Shown piece after piece: positions 1 to 12,579 of a stretch of 64,000 nt of DNA. Origin of the DNA: Spongilla lacustris (Eukaryota > Porifera > Demospongiae > Spongillida > Spongillidae); assembly GCA_949361645.1 (NCBI GenBank), contig OX442433.1, forward strand, positions 6,648,029-6,712,028. The letters are read 5' to 3'. Both the position numbers and the translations under genes were made by a program. Under the pieces are notes generated by a model. It saw only the letters and a list, made by a program, of their open reading frames with translations. It was not told where the DNA came from and searched no databases. The first letter of the stretch is position 1, and every line of letters starts with the position of its first letter.

Positions 1-29
1 TGATGTGTACACCATATCACACCCATTGT

Positions 30-905
30 ATCACACCCCCTTACATCATCGCACATACCTCATAGCATCACACCCCACACCTCATCACCCTACACTATAC
101 CTCACACCTTGTATCACCCTACACAATACTTCACACCTCATATCACCCCACACCACACCTCATATCACCCCACACAATACCTCACACCTCACATCACCCC
201 ACACCATAACTCACACCCCACACCATAACTCACACCTCACATCACCCCACACCACACCTCACATCACCCCACACCATACCTCACATCACCCTACATTATA
301 CCTCACACCTCACAACACCATACCTCACACCTCACATCACCCCACACCATACCTCACACCTCACATCACCCCACACCATACCTCACACCTCACATCACCC
401 TACACTATACCTCACACCTTGTATCACCCTACACCATACCTCACACCTCACATCACCCCACACCATACCTCACACCTCACATCACCCCACACCATACCTC
501 ACACCTCACATCACCCTACACTATACCTCACACCTTGTATCACCCTACACTATACCTCACACCTCACATCACCCTACACTATACCTCACACCTCGTATCA
601 CCCCACACCTCACATCACCCTACACTATACCTCACACCTCGTATCACCCCACACCTCACATCACCCTACACTATACCTCACACCTCGTATCACCCCACAC
701 TATACCTCACACCTCGTATCACCCTACACTATACCTCACACCTCGTATCACCCTACACTATACCTCACACCTCGTATCACCCTACACTATACCTCACACC
801 TCGTATCACCCCACACCTCACATCACCCTACACTATACCTCACACCTCGTATCACCCCACACTATACCTCACACCTCGTATCACCCCACACCTCACATCA
901 CCCTA
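30..905. repeat. Minisatellite array, CA/TC-rich
   Basis: Imperfect tandem repeat of units built from cctcacacctcacatcaccc and ccctacactatacctcacac, with variants carrying cgtatcac. The whole array lacks stops in one frame, giving a spurious His/Thr/Pro-rich ORF. It has no splice sites or recognisable domain and is best read as a non-coding satellite. Confidence 0.9.
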
Positions 906-1419
906 CAGTGGGTACAATGATCTCCCCCTCTGATATAGTGCACCTCCATACTTTCATTACCACTACCAGGAGTTTGTTTCACAGCATTAGTCACATGACT
1001 AAGGTTTCCCTATAAGCAGTTACCAGCAGAAGTTGATTTTGACCACTTTACCATAGAACAGTCTAATGTAAGTGGTATACTTTTTTAAATTAATTTTTGA
1101 ATTATTTTTTAGAATGGAATCCCTGAATTAAGGATGACTTTATGCCGCTCGTATCAACTTCAATTGGCATCATGTTGGATATTTTGGGGGATATTAAGCT
1201 TCTATAGGCTTTTGTCTAAACAGCGCTATCTAATTAGTCGTTATACATTTTTAAATTCCAAAGCAAAACCACTGTTTAGGCTATGTTTCAACGTTTGTTC
1301 ACAATAATGCCGCTTACAATCAAAGTCGGGGATAAAGTAGTAAGAAGCTTAGTGGTATTTAGGGAATCGTCACAAAGATCGCTAAGGAGAGCCATGGAAT
1401 GGGAAGGCATAGGTAAAGC

Positions 1420-2170
1420 GGGTGGTGGTACACACTGGTAAAGCCTCCAAAAAACGTATACTCCCTGTCAGTCCTGTGGTTGTTGATAGTGAAGAAGAGT
1501 GGACTGGCAGTGACAGTGATATAGATGATGGTACCAGTGAGGCAGAAGAAGGGAGGAGAGTGTGCAATGAGACGGGAGGAGAGTTGACAATGAGAAGGGA
1601 GGAGAGTGTGCAACGAGAAGTTAGTAAACAACTGCAACTTGCAAGAAGCAGAAGAAGCACACTATGTGGAATGCTCGTGCACAGCAGAAATGTGGTAGAA
1701 ATTGACCCCCTTAGTTGTTGACAGTAAATGCCTACACAGAAATGAAGTGGGGAACTACTCTGGAAGGTGCTGAAAAGAGTTTGCAGTATTACCTCATGTT
1801 TCCTATGGACTCCATTTCAAATCTGCACTATCAGATCAAGGTTTGTACTTCATGGGAATGGTCAAAACTGCTACAAAGGAGTACCCAGAGACGCAGATGG
1901 GCTTCAGGCAATGGAGCTGCTCCTACACCACATCGAGGTAGCCACAAGCTACTTCAGCCAATTGCCCCCAGATGGTAGCAAAATAACTGCATGTATTTGG
2001 GTTGACAAAAAGTCTAAAAACTATAATACACTGGACACCCTGGAATACCATCAGAGCGTTTACACCACAGAATTGATGTAGTTGATGGCATACCAGCCAC
2101 GGTGCAGTACATACCAAGGCCAGAGATGAGAGTGCACGTGGCACATGTAGAGGTACGTTACACAACACAT
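1420..2170 (+). pseudogene. Decayed piggyBac-like transposase fragment
   Basis: Several short plus-strand reading frames line up as one broken protein. It has an acidic N-terminus (DSEEEWTGSDSDIDD), then a block resembling the middle of piggyBac-type (PGBD, DDE_Tnp_1_7) transposases. In that block GLYFMGMVKTATKEYP, a Trp-Val-Asp-Lys-Lys stretch (IWVDKKSKNY) and VQYIPRPEM fall in the family's usual order. Reading through requires frame changes near 1850-1920 and 2070. The C-terminal Cys-rich finger and the end of the gene are not seen. I infer a dead DNA-transposon copy. A host gene derived from such an element is less likely because of the frameshifts. The family call rests on motif resemblance alone. 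Confidence 0.45.
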
Positions 2171-2344
2171 TGTTATAATATTGTTATATTGTACGATCAA
2201 ATGCAGCACAAACTAGGGAGCCTCACAGGGCTTCCTATGATCCTACAATGTAACAATTATATAACAATGTGTCATGTAACACATATGTCATAATTTTATT
2301 GTTATAAATGGAAGTACTCAATATCCTGAATTCAGGATTTTATT

Positions 2345-2840
2345 GATCCTAAATGGACCCTTTGCATGAAAGATCGGAAGTACGATAAACGTCACGTCCG
2401 GAGTAATAGCCACAGCGGTTGGCTAGAGACATTGTGACACGTTCGCGGACCTTTGCGTAATAAAATGGCAACGCTCGGAGTCATTCCTTCCCGCTCGGAC
2501 AGTGATCCTTCGGCCGATCCAGTTCCTGGTCAAACTATGCTGCCAACAGTAAGCTCGACAGTCTGACATACCCAGAGCCTTTTCAAATGGATGGCTTTAA
2601 AAAGGCTCCGGGTATGTCAGACTCGGTCAAACTTACTGTTGGCAGCATAGTTTGATCAGGAACTGGATCGGCCGAAGGATCACTGTCCGAGCGGGAAGGA
2701 ATGACTCCGAGCATTGCCATTTTATTACGCAAAGGTCCGCGAACGTGACACGATGTCTCTAGGCAACTGCTGTGGTTTTAACTCCAGACGTGACGTTTAT
2801 CGTACTTCCAATCTTTCATGCAAAGGGTCCATTCGGGATC
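2345..2840. mobile_element. Fold-back element (about 500 bp inverted repeat)
   Basis: The two halves are reverse complements with scattered mismatches. The left arm starts gatcctaaatggaccctttg and the right arm read backwards starts gatcccgaatggaccctttg. The arms meet near 2592 in a short spacer (caaatggatggc). The element carries no ORF. This is the structure of a fold-back or MITE-type non-autonomous DNA transposon. No target-site duplication is obvious. Confidence 0.8.
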
Positions 2841-2936
2841 GTTTTAGGTAGATTGAAGTCACACTAGAAGGTGTTTTCACTACTAGAAGCCCATTGCAGC
2901 TCTGCATGCATTTTCATATAGACAATTAATGAACTT

Positions 2937-3159
2937 TATTATGTATGACCCACACAACCAACACTAGTGCTTATGCCTAGCTGCCATATAAGATATTATG
3001 TATGACCCACACAACCAACACTAGTGCTTATGCCTAGCTGCCATATAAGATATTATGTATGACCCACACAACCAACACTAGTGCTTATGCCTAGCTGCCA
3101 TATAAGATATTATGTATGACCCACACAACCAACACTAGTGCTTATGCCTAGCTGCCATA
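2937..3159. repeat. 57-bp tandem repeat, about 3.9 copies
   Basis: Near-identical 57-bp units starting tattatgtatgacccacac at 2937, 2994, 3051 and 3108. The copies are almost perfect, so the expansion is recent. The stretch from here to the last DDX27 exon (3160-3737) holds nothing recognisable. Confidence 0.92.
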
Positions 3160-3737
3160 TGATCAATTGCTAACAAACGGGAACGGCATTGACAACTCCA
3201 TACAGTTCAATCACAACAAAGACACACGGCCCTGGGTCGGTACAGGGTTTGTTAACTTAATATTCATATTATGCACCTCAGATTAAATTTCAACAGACAA
3301 AAATAAGGAGGGTGAATCCTTGAGCAGTGAACAAGCACCACTTCCATGATCAGCAGTGGAGAGCATTTTCTGTAAGCTACAGGTGCTGTACAGTATGATA
3401 AAGCCTATATATATATATAGTAAGTTCAAGCCCAGTATGGTGCCAGAAGTGCATGAGTGGTTCAGCACATAGTTGCCAGGTACTTTAAAACTTCATTTAT
3501 ACGTTTACCTATGCACTGGTCAATATAAAATTAAGTGTTCCAGTATTAATAATCACTTGGAACCACGTGATTATTTTTTGTGTGTCCTTGCAGATTAAAA
3601 ATAAAAGGTTTAGATTCCTCCCACCTACTGTGCTAATTAATGTATTTTGTTTCGAGATGTACATACAGTATTAACCCTTTTCCTCCTTTCCCCCACGGTA
3701 ACACAACACAGGTTGCCAAGGACACCAAACTGCTTAC

Positions 3738-5890
3738 CTGTCTGCCTCATCCAACACCAATATCTCAATGTTCTGGAGGTTAAAGGAAGGCGTGTTGCGC
3801 AGATGGTCCACCAGACGTCCAGGGGTGGCTATGATGATGTCCGGGTTCTTCCTCAGGGCCACCTCCTGACCCTTGTTCTCCAGACCTCCTAAAACCAAAA
3901 CAAGAAGACTGAAAATGGAAAGGACCAGAATGGGGGATATTGGCATGATGGAGGGAAAGGGTAAATATCACACATACCTAGAAAACAATTTGTGCAATCA
4001 TACCAAATGGAATGTTCAATTTAAAAATTTAAAAATTGGCTGAATAGCATGTGGGGAGGTAGTAACATGTGGGTCTGGGGCCAGGTAATAAGGAATATAG
4101 CATGCTGGTCTGGGGCCAGAGAGGTAAGGAATAACATGTGGGTCTGGGGCTGAGAAGTTAGGAATAACATGTGGGTCTGGGTATGAAAGGTTAGGAATAG
4201 CATGTGGGTCTGGGGCCGAGAGGCTAGAAGTGTTGTGAGGATGGGAGTGGACATGTGTGGGTGTTCTTCCCCACCTGCTGCAAGACATATCTCCACTTTT
4301 GTGTGCTTGGAAAGAGCCTTTGAAACAGAGAAAACCTGAGAGCACACAAAAATGTACAAATAAGTAAGAGAGAATGGAAAACAGCAGCTCTAGATCAAAT
4401 GGCATCTAAGATGAATAGCAAGCTCCCCTAACCTGAATAGCAAGCTCCCCCAACCTGAACAGCAAGCTCCCCCAACCTGAACAGCAAGCTCCCCCAACTA
4501 AATAGTAAGCTCCCCTAACCTGAACAGCAAGCTCCCCTAACCTTAATAGCAAGCTCCCCTAACCTGAATAGCAAGCTCCCCTAACCTGAACAGCAAGCTC
4601 CCCTAACCTGAACAGCAAGCTCCCCTAACCTGAATAGCAAGCTCCCCTAACCTGAATAGCAAGCTCCCTGGTTGGGACCACGACCAGTACACGCGTCATG
4701 CTCATACGGGTGGGGCGATACAGCAGCCTCTCCAAGATGGGAAGCATAAAGGCAGCAGTCTTACCTGCAATGAATACCATGAGCATGTTACCATGGGTGC
4801 GTGCAGCCATAGAGGGGCAGCATGACAACAAACAGCAGCACTATGGGTGCTTTGCCCCGCCCACCTGTCCCAGTGGCAGCACAGGCACATATGTCTTTGC
4901 CCATAAGGGCGACAGGGATGGTGTTGGCTTGGATTGGGGTAGGAGAGGTGAAGCCGAGGCTGTTGATGGCCTTCAGAAGTGGCCTGGAAAGGTTCATGTC
5001 GGTGAAATCTACGTCAGACACTTGTGGGATGGACTCATCAAAGAAAGTGCTTTTATCCTTCTGGATGAGCAAGAGCTTTTTTAAAACTAAAACTGTACAA
5101 GACTGCACCCACAAACCTCTTTTGAATCTTCGGCAGAGGTGTCTGATTCCGCGTCATCCACTGCATCCTCTTCCCCATCCCCATCCTCCTCATCCCCTTC
5201 CTGGTCACCATCGCTGTCCCTTCTAGAGGTCGCCTTTCCTTTCTCCCTCTTCTCCTCAGCCTATGCAAATCCAATACAAACATAAAGCTTAGCTGTTTGG
5301 GGGGGGGAGGGAGGGGGAGAGGGATGGGGGAGAGGGAGGGGGAGAGGGATGGGGGAGAGGGAGGGGGAGAGGGAGAGGTCTTTGGCAGAGTTGTCATGAC
5401 CTTGATTAAATAGCACCACCCCCACCACTTCCCCGTTACATGCTCCACTGAAACATCAATATCACTCTTCCGCCTCACCTCCCCCATCACTATAACTTGC
5501 CTTCAATCTCCTCATCTCCCGTGCCCGGGCTATCTTGACATCAAGAGAAGTGAACTGTGACGGCTGTTGACAAGTTTACAATGATAGGTTGCGGTCTGCA
5601 CGTGCACATAGGATGCGCAGAGCGAGTACCTGGCCTTTGATGGCCATGTCCATCGCCTCGTTCATGTCCCACGTGATGCGCTCCCCGCCATCCAAGGGAA
5701 ACTCGAAGCCTTCGGCAAACTCCGTCTGTTTCTTCTTGTCCTTGTGTACGACCTATAAATGGGATAATAGTATGCTGAACTAAGTATCTTCAATTCGTAC
5801 CATTTCGCTTTCAGAGTCGGAGCCTGCATCTTCCGCTCCATCGACAACATCGTCGTCTTCAATCGTTGGGACGAAGTCAAGTGTTGCCAT
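3738..5890 (-). CDS. DDX27: DEAD-box RNA helicase DDX27 (Drs1 family), N-terminal half
   Basis: DDX27 is a nucleolar ATP-dependent RNA helicase for large ribosomal subunit maturation. Exons, high to low: 5801-5890, 5630-5752, 5501-5554, 5117-5260, 4865-5060, 4652-4764, 4275-4335, 3738-3888; all phases agree. The start [14 protein letters not shown] leads into an acidic low-complexity region. Next come [12 protein letters not shown], the Q motif (FTSPTPIQ), motif I (ATGTGKT, split by an intron), motif Ia (PTREL), ATPGRL and motif II DEAD (VLDEAD). The last exon ends inside DEAD-R with a good donor. Motifs III-VI and the C-terminus are absent from the remaining 3.7 kb, so they lie beyond the left edge or are lost. 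Intron 3 begins GC instead of GT. Intron 6 carries an array of duplicated splice donors. The gene is head-to-head with the coiled-coil gene. Confidence 0.93.
4052..4232. repeat. Intronic minisatellite, 31-34 bp unit (DDX27 intron 7)
   Basis: About five units of the type aacatgtgggtctggggcyg followed by agaggttagg. On the gene's own (minus) strand each unit contains a CTAAC or CTTAC box, a short pyrimidine stretch and CAG, so each copy resembles a branch point plus acceptor. The true acceptor is further on, at 3889-3890. Confidence 0.85.
4411..4669 (-). repeat. 22-bp minisatellite made of exon end plus 5' splice donor
   Basis: About 12 copies of gagcttgctattcaggttag plus two bases, on the minus strand. 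The first copy is the end of DDX27 exon 6: GAG CTT GCT ATT CAG encodes E-L-A-I-Q of the PTRELAIQ motif and is followed by donor GTTAGG. Every later copy repeats the coding end and the donor, with variants AACAG, GTTGGG and one ttagt-type change. Because 22 is not a multiple of 3, use of a downstream donor would usually shift the frame. Confidence 0.93.
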
Positions 5891-6039
5891 ACCATCGATC
5901 AGCTTTGTTATTGGGTCGTACCACGTGTGTGGTTTGCAGCAGTCACGTGAGCATACGTCACGAAATTTAAATTCGAAACCGTGTAGTTGGTATACACATT
6001 CGTAGTCTGATGAACGCTAAGGCTTGCTAACTGAAACGC
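5891..6039. promoter_or_regulatory. Divergent promoter with two CACGTG E-boxes
   Basis: Only 149 bp separate the DDX27 ATG (minus) from the coiled-coil gene ATG (plus), so both must start from here. The sequence holds CACGTG at 5922-5927 and the palindrome TCACGTGA at 5943-5950, followed by a TACGTCA half-CRE. CACGTG is the core site for bHLH-ZIP factors (Myc/Max, USF, MiT/TFE families). No TATA box is evident. Confidence 0.6.
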
Positions 6040-8519
6040 ATGGCTACAACAAGACAAGCGTTTGAGAGGCTCCAAGATGAGAACAGTGGGATTTGCCAGA
6101 AGTTAGCAGATACAGAGAGTGAACTTGCGAGGAAAGAGAACGAATTGAAAGCAGCTAATGCAAGGTATACCTAATAGCAGAGATAATAGTATGGACCGAA
6201 TGTCTTCCAACCCCCTCCAGAAAGACAGAGCTTCTTAACGACTTATGTGAACTGCAACGGAAGATTAAGGATCTGAAGGCACAACTAGAAAAGGCGGAAA
6301 ATCTAGAGATGGAGGCGAAGGCGGCTGCCCGCGATTCGCAGCAAGCCTTGGAGCACCTACAGGCCAGCGTGAGGGACCAGTCGGCCTCGTCCAAGTCCTC
6401 TATTGCCGCCCTTCAGCAAGAAATCAGGTCGCTGAAAACAAAGTAAGCCGCATATAGGCCTATTCTAGCGCCAGTACATATTATACTGTTGTGTACCGTA
6501 TCCTTACCAGGCTTGCGGAAAAGGAAGAGCAGTATGACAGTGTGCAGGCCAAGCTTCGCCAGAAGGAGGATCGGCTCCATGATTTGGAAATGGACAGGTC
6601 CAAGATGGGCAGGGAGGGATCGTCCAAGATAACCAACCTCACCGATGCCCTGACACAGTCCAAACATGCAAATGCCCAGCTGGCAGAGGAAAACACGGCG
6701 CTCAAGCGCAACGAGCAAGAGCTAGTTAAAAAATGTGAGCTCTTAGAGCAGAGATACAACGAGCTAAGCAGCAGCAGCAACAAGAGCAAACCTTGCCAGA
6801 GGTGTGTGGACAGGGAACTGCACCAAACTCCCGCAAGGCTAAGGTCCTGCTCCACCCCTGTCAAGGCTGTACCCGAGCAGTCAGTGGAGGACACCCTGCA
6901 GCTTGAAAACGCCCAGCTCAAGCAAGACCTTCAGTGCATCCAGGTCAACTTCCAGCTCACCTGCCAGAAGTCCACGCAGTTCAAGCAGGAGCTCAAGGAA
7001 GCCCAGCAGACCCTGACTGACCTCCAAGCGGATCTGGAACGGGCCCTTTCCCACAAGGAGGACGCTGAGCGCAAGCTGGAGGAGATGCGGCTGGCCCTGC
7101 TGAACAAGTCTGAGGCTGACCTAAGTGGGAAGCAGAGGTCGGCTCAGGTGCAGAAGGAGATTGCCACACTCAGGGACCAGCTGGGTGCCCTTGAGCAGCA
7201 GAACCGCGACCTCCAGTCCAAGCTGAAGTGCGAGGCATCACAGGGCCTGCAGGCAAAGGAACAGCTACTGCGGTTAGAAGCGAAAATCAAAACCCTCACT
7301 GACGACAAGTTGAAGGTTGAAAGTGATCTGCTGGGGGCCCAGAATCAGCTGATCCAGTTGAACGACCAGCTTTCCCTACACCTGGTATCCAGCTCCAGTC
7401 AGAGCAGGCTGCACAGGCAGGCGGCTGAAAGCATAGAGGCGTACGAACAGAAACTGTCAGCAGCAAAACTGGCACAGGAGAACAGCCAGCGGCAGTTGGA
7501 TAGCTTGCAGAAGGTCAATGAAGGCCTGCAGTCTGAACTTGGTGCATTCACTGAGCTCAAGAAGTCACAGGAAGTCAGAATCAGTGCCCTGGAAGCATCC
7601 AATCAGATGCTAAATAATGCAAGAAAGGAGAAAGATCCACTGTATTTGCAAGAGATCGATCAACTGAAATGCCAATTAGCCCAACTAACTGACGAAAAGG
7701 AGGCCATGGATGCTGAACAGGCAAAGCTAATTGATGCCCACCAAAAATCAGAACTGCACATTCAGGACCTGACCAAGACCAACAAGAAGCTTCAACGAGA
7801 AGCAAACCACAACTGGGAGCTGTCCAAGAAACTCCAAAAAGAGCTTGAAAGGTATGAGGCCAACTATTTGAAGTCAGAGGAGGGCTGCCAGGAGAAACAT
7901 GAGCAGCTGATGAGGGTCTCCAGGGAAGCTGAAGACGCCAAACTGGAACTGGTGAATGCCAAGAAGGCCAAAGAGATGTACGAAGTGGAGGTGAGCAAGC
8001 TGATGAGGCGTGTTGAAGAGCTGGAGCAAGCAGACTTTGAGCTGAATGCAAAGCTAAGTGATGTCCAGGTGGAGGCCAGCGGTGCCAAAGTGGCCCAGCT
8101 GGAGGCCCAGAGGAGGCTGGAGGAGGCTGTGAAGAAGTACCAGACTGTGGAGACCACCTCCTTGGAGAACATGTCTCAGCTAAAGAGGCTCCAGGTTGCA
8201 ACTGAGCTGATGGAGCAAGAGAACACGACGCTTCTCTCTCAAGTCAACTCTCTGTCTGAGATGTTGGCCACCAGGAATGGTAGGATCGAGGAGCTGCAGG
8301 CCCAGATCAGTAGGTACGAATTTGAGAGCAAGGACATTGTGTTGAGGGTGTGCGAGCTGGAGGAGGAGCATGGTCGCTGCAAGGATGTCAAGGAACAACT
8401 GCAGAACGAAGTGAACGACCTCAAGGACTCCCTGACAGCCGCCCAAGAGCGTGCCAGGTTGGGAGACAGTGCTGCCTCATCCTCCAGATTGGATGTGAAG
8501 CAGATGCAGGAGTACAACG
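6040..8519 (+). CDS. Long coiled-coil protein (unidentified), 3' end in assembly gap
   Basis: Exons 6040-6164, 6221-6442 and 6511 to the gap at 8520, all phase-consistent, give at least 785 residues from MATTRQAFERLQDEN. Almost the whole protein is heptad-patterned coiled coil rich in E, K, Q, L and A. It is interrupted near residue 220 by a short Cys- and Thr-Pro-containing linker (CQRCVDRELHQTPARLRSC). No motor, kinase or membrane segment is visible. The long N-terminal coiled coil broken by a TP-containing linker is loosely reminiscent of CENP-F, but coiled coils look alike and I do not assign a name. The frame is open right up to the Ns; the G-rich run after the gap is not a credible continuation. 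Confidence 0.85.
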
Positions 8520-8719
8520 NNNNNNNNNNNNNNNNNNNNNNNNNNNNNNNNNNNNNNNNNNNNNNNNNNNNNNNNNNNNNNNNNNNNNNNNNNNNNNNNN
8601 NNNNNNNNNNNNNNNNNNNNNNNNNNNNNNNNNNNNNNNNNNNNNNNNNNNNNNNNNNNNNNNNNNNNNNNNNNNNNNNNNNNNNNNNNNNNNNNNNNNN
8701 NNNNNNNNNNNNNNNNNNN
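8520..8719. other. Assembly gap (200 N)
   Basis: Exactly 200 Ns, a common placeholder for a gap of unknown size. The coiled-coil gene enters from the left. The MATE gene on the opposite strand should end here, but about half its exons are missing, so the true gap is probably several kb. Confidence 0.97.
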
Positions 8720-8804
8720 GGGAGGGAGGGAGGGAGGAGGGAGGGAGGGAGGGGGGAGGGGAGGGAGGGAGGGAGGGAGGGAGGGAGGGAGGGAGGGAGG
8801 GAGG
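8720..8804. repeat. GGGA/GGAG simple repeat
   Basis: Run of (GGGA)n right after the gap, which probably explains why assembly failed here. Confidence 0.95.
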
Positions 8805-9002
8805 CACAGGGAATGTTAAAAGAAAACCATTCATTTGGAAACTAACATGAAACCGAGTTTTAGCTTATAAATAAAGATTGAGGAAAGAACCACATTTATG
8901 ACATTTGTGATAAATCCGACTACTACCAGTACAAACACAACACTCTTGATGTTGTGCGTAGATTTTTCCATGTGTTTGCATCCATTCATGTGTGTAAATG
9001 CC

Positions 9003-9118
9003 AATTGTGTGCAAGTGTAGTGTGCATGTGTAGTTTGTGTGCGTGTGTAGTGTGTGCGTGTGTAGTGTGTGCGTGTGTAGTGTGTGCGTGTGTAGTGTGT
9101 GCGTGTGTAGTGTGTGCA
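9003..9118. repeat. tgtgtagtgtgtgcg tandem repeat
   Basis: About seven units of 15-16 bp (tgtgtagtgtgtgcg). The stretch from 8805 to 9168 otherwise contains nothing recognisable and no further MATE exon. Confidence 0.9.
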
Positions 9119-9168
9119 TGAAAAGGATAGTAAAAATATCAACTTGCTCATCCCCAGACCTTCCTCAC

Positions 9169-12100
9169 CTGTGCCTGCAAGTACTTTGACACCAAGACAT
9201 AGAAGAACACAAACTGCAAAGAGAAAATGATGATATCCTGAGAGCCATGAACACGTGGTTGTCCTGACAACGTACGGGCAGTGCAAAGCCGAATGTAATG
9301 AGATACTCTGACGTAAGCCTGAAGATGAGAGGGTGCCGGCCTACATGCTTGGGTGCATACACACATGGGTGACTACTCACTTGACAACACAGCTGTCCTG
9401 ACCAATGAGCAGGAGGAGAGACTCCATGTTCAGCCATAGTGCCCATATGGGGAAGAGGGAAAGTCCAATGATCAGGATCCCTGCAGTGGCACACACTGAC
9501 TGAATACACCACCTCTCCAGCACCAACACCATCACTCTAGCACTGACACCATCACTAGCCCTGACACCATCACTAGCACTGACACCATCACACTAGCACT
9601 GACACTATCACACTAGCACTGACACCATCACTAGCACTGACACCATCACTAGCACTGACACCATCACTAGCACTGACACCATCACTAGCACTGACACCAT
9701 CACTAGCACTGACACCATCACTAGCACTGACACCATCACTAGCACTGACACCATCACTAGCACTGACACTATCACTAGCACTGACACCATCACTAGCACT
9801 GACGCCATCACTAGCACTGACACCATCACTAGCACTGACACCATCACTAGCACTGACACCATCACTAGCACTGACACCATCACTAGCACTGACACCATCA
9901 CTAGCACTGACACCATCACTAGCACTGACACCATCACTAGCACTGACACCATCACTAGCACTGACACCATCACTAGCACTGACACCATCACTAGCACTGA
10001 TACCATCACTAGCACTGACACCATCACTAGCACTGACACCATCACTAGCACTGATACCATCACTAGCACTGACACCATCACTAGCACTGACACCATCACT
10101 AGCACTGACACCATCACTAACACTGACACCATCACTAGCACTGACACCGTCACTAACACTGACACCATCACTAGCACTGACACCATCACTAGCACTGACA
10201 CCATCACTAGCACTGACACCATCACTAGCACTGACACCATCACTAGCACTGACACCGTCACTAACACTGACACCATCACTAGCACTGACACCATCACTAG
10301 CACTGACACCATCACACTAGTACTGACACCATCACTAACACTGACACCATCACTAGCAAGCACTGACACCATCTCTTACACCATCTCTCTAGCACTGGGA
10401 ACAGCCCACTCGTCCACAAGAACATACCTTGCTGAAGGATTATGCCCACCCTCTTGTAATACTTGAGGCCAAAGGCCTGTGTGTTCAAGAGAGGGATGAT
10501 GCATTTTGATGGTAACAATTCTACAACCCTCTATCCATTCCTTGTTCTCCATTCCCTAACCTACCCCATCCCCAGGCCTACCCTCACACCTCACCCCTGA
10601 CCTATGATAACTTCTAAGTGCCCATGTGATCTTTCCTCCCCAAACCCTTCCCTGAATCTATAATCCCTCCTCCTCCTCTACTGGTCAGTGAGTATAGTAG
10701 CGCTTGCTACTACAGCCCTTCCTGTTTTTGGTTGTAACATAAGTGTAGTGTGTATATTTCTTCACCAGTAGTACTACAGTGGACCTTTCTAAAACGGGCC
10801 CAAAAATAAATGACCATTGTAGACAGGTGGCTGTCTAGCTCAAATCCATTTGTACAGCAGCCACATACAGTTGTACAGCAGCCACATACAGTCATAACTT
10901 TAGTCATGTGGCCTGACTCAAGTGGCAGGTTCCGCTGTACATACAACCTTTGAACAGGTCAACTGCTTGTGGGGATACTTAGGGCGCATGTGCACACCAA
11001 GTGTGATGTCTTGTTTGTTTTTGTTGTTGCTAGGTATACGTTTGCGGTTGCTATTCTGAAACTTTTGTTGTCATCTAATGTTTTCCTAGGGCACCTAGAA
11101 ATGAGAAATCATATTTTGTACAGTACTGAAGTATTTCAAATGGAGAGATGACCCTATGAACACCACACCACCCATAGCCTACTGTATGAACACCACACCA
11201 CCCATAGCCTACTGTATGAACACCACACCACCCATAGCCTGCTGTATGAACACCACCCATAGCCTGCTGTATGAACACCACACCACCCATAGCCTGCTGT
11301 ATGAACACCACCCATAGCCTGTTGTATGAACACCACCCATAGCCTGCTGTATGAACACCAAACCACCCATAGCCTGCTGTATGAACACCACCCATAGCCT
11401 GCTGTATGAACACCACCCATAGCCTGCTGTATGAACACCACACCACCCATAGCTTGCTGTATGAACACCACACCACCCATAGCTTGCTGTATGAACACCA
11501 CACCACCCATAGCTTGCTGTATGAACACCACACCACCCATAGCTTGCTGTATGAACACTACCCATAGCCTACTGTATGAACACCACCCATAGCCTACTGT
11601 ATGAACACCACCCATAGCCTACTGTATGAACACCACCCATAGCCTACTGTATGAACACCACCCATAGCCTGCTGTATGAACATCACCTGAGAGCAAAGTG
11701 TATCGAGAGCTGTCCCCATTCCAATCACAATAGCCATAGCTGTAACATTGATTAGCTAAATGACAGAGAAAAAAAGTTTGCTGACAGACGGAATGCCTTT
11801 ACGTGGAGATCCCAGTAGATGGTGGGGGAGGGAAGTAAGTGCGGAATGAGAGTGGGTAAGGGAGGATGCAAAAGGTGGTAGGAGGGAGGGAGGGAGAACT
11901 AAATAACTCCATCAACTCACTGCAACTGCTAACCCTGCAGTAAATCAGACATGGGTCAACATCATGAATGATGCATGCACCATACACAACAGACCTGCAG
12001 CATCAAGCTCCAACACACCTCCACTGATCTGTCCCATGAAGATCAATGATATGAGGAAGATTATTTGAGTGAATACAGTTGTAAAGAACTGTGAATACGT

Positions 12101-12335
12101 TGGAGGAAGAGGTGGGAGGAGAGGTGGGCAGAGGTCAGAGGGAGGTCAGCGGGAGGTGCGGACAGAAGGAGAGAGGACTTGAATGCCCCCTTCAAAGCAG
12201 AAGATTAATGCGCGCGCAACTCACAATGGGGAGCACGAGCCTTAGCAAGGCTATGCACTCCTGCTTAACCCATCCCTTCAGGGCCTCCCTGACTGCGCTC
12301 TTTCCCTTCCACAGCGAATGTTTACTTGTTTCCAT
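9169..12335 (-). CDS. SLC47A: MATE-family multidrug/toxin extrusion transporter (SLC47-like), N-terminal half
   Basis: A proton-coupled exporter of organic cations in the plasma membrane. Coding exons, high to low: 12225-12335 (start METSKHSLWKGK), 11995-12088, 11921-11934, 11687-11755, 10428-10476, 9381-9480, 9276-9318, 9169-9213, all in phase. They give about 180 residues covering roughly the first five membrane helices. Family signatures are visible: LELDAAGLA, INVTAMAIVIGMGTALDTLC, then AFGLKYYKRVGIILQQ, IWALWLN, IGQDS and FVFFYVLVSKYLQAQ. Exon 3 is only 14 nt. A good acceptor just upstream of the start (exon 5' limit 12372) and a good donor at 12442-12443 suggest a spliced 5' UTR. The C-terminal half is missing at the assembly gap. 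Two introns are almost entirely minisatellite. Confidence 0.88.
9524..10372. repeat. 18-bp minisatellite, about 47 copies (MATE intron)
   Basis: Unit ctagcactgacaccatca, almost perfect, with rare changes such as gccatca, ccgtca and ctaaca. A period divisible by three leaves an open frame (VMVSVL repeats on the minus strand), which is not a gene. Confidence 0.96.
11158..11686. repeat. 25/30-bp minisatellite (MATE intron)
   Basis: Units of tatgaacaccacccatagcc plus tgctg or tactg, alternating with versions carrying an extra ccaca. It ends directly at the donor of the exon at 11687-11755. It also gives long spurious reading frames on the minus strand. Confidence 0.95.
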
Positions 12336-12442
12336 AGTTATCTGGTGGAACACCTTTTCAAAGCGCCCGCCTCTGAAAAGCAAATTAGATTATATGTCAC
12401 AATTTACATGTACCCATTTAAAAGCCGGCTTATCGTACGTAC

Positions 12443-12570
12443 CTTGGCAATCTTTTTTTGCTTTGAATAGGTTAAGAACTGCAACGAAGAGTTCGCGTGA
12501 AAGCACATGCAATGGACCAGTTAAGCGTAAGCGATGAAGAATTTAATTACCCGTTAAGGATATGACGTCA
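12443..12570 (-). promoter_or_regulatory. Probable MATE 5' UTR exon end and promoter with CRE
   Basis: On the minus strand a strong donor (AAG|GTACGT, at 12443/12442) is followed by a good acceptor (ttgcttttcag) at 12373-12375, implying a spliced leader before the ATG at 12335. Upstream lie a perfect CRE, TGACGTCA (12563-12570), and an adjacent ETS-like CATCCGG. Transcription start inferred, not seen. Confidence 0.4.
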
Positions 12571-12579
12571 CATCCGGAC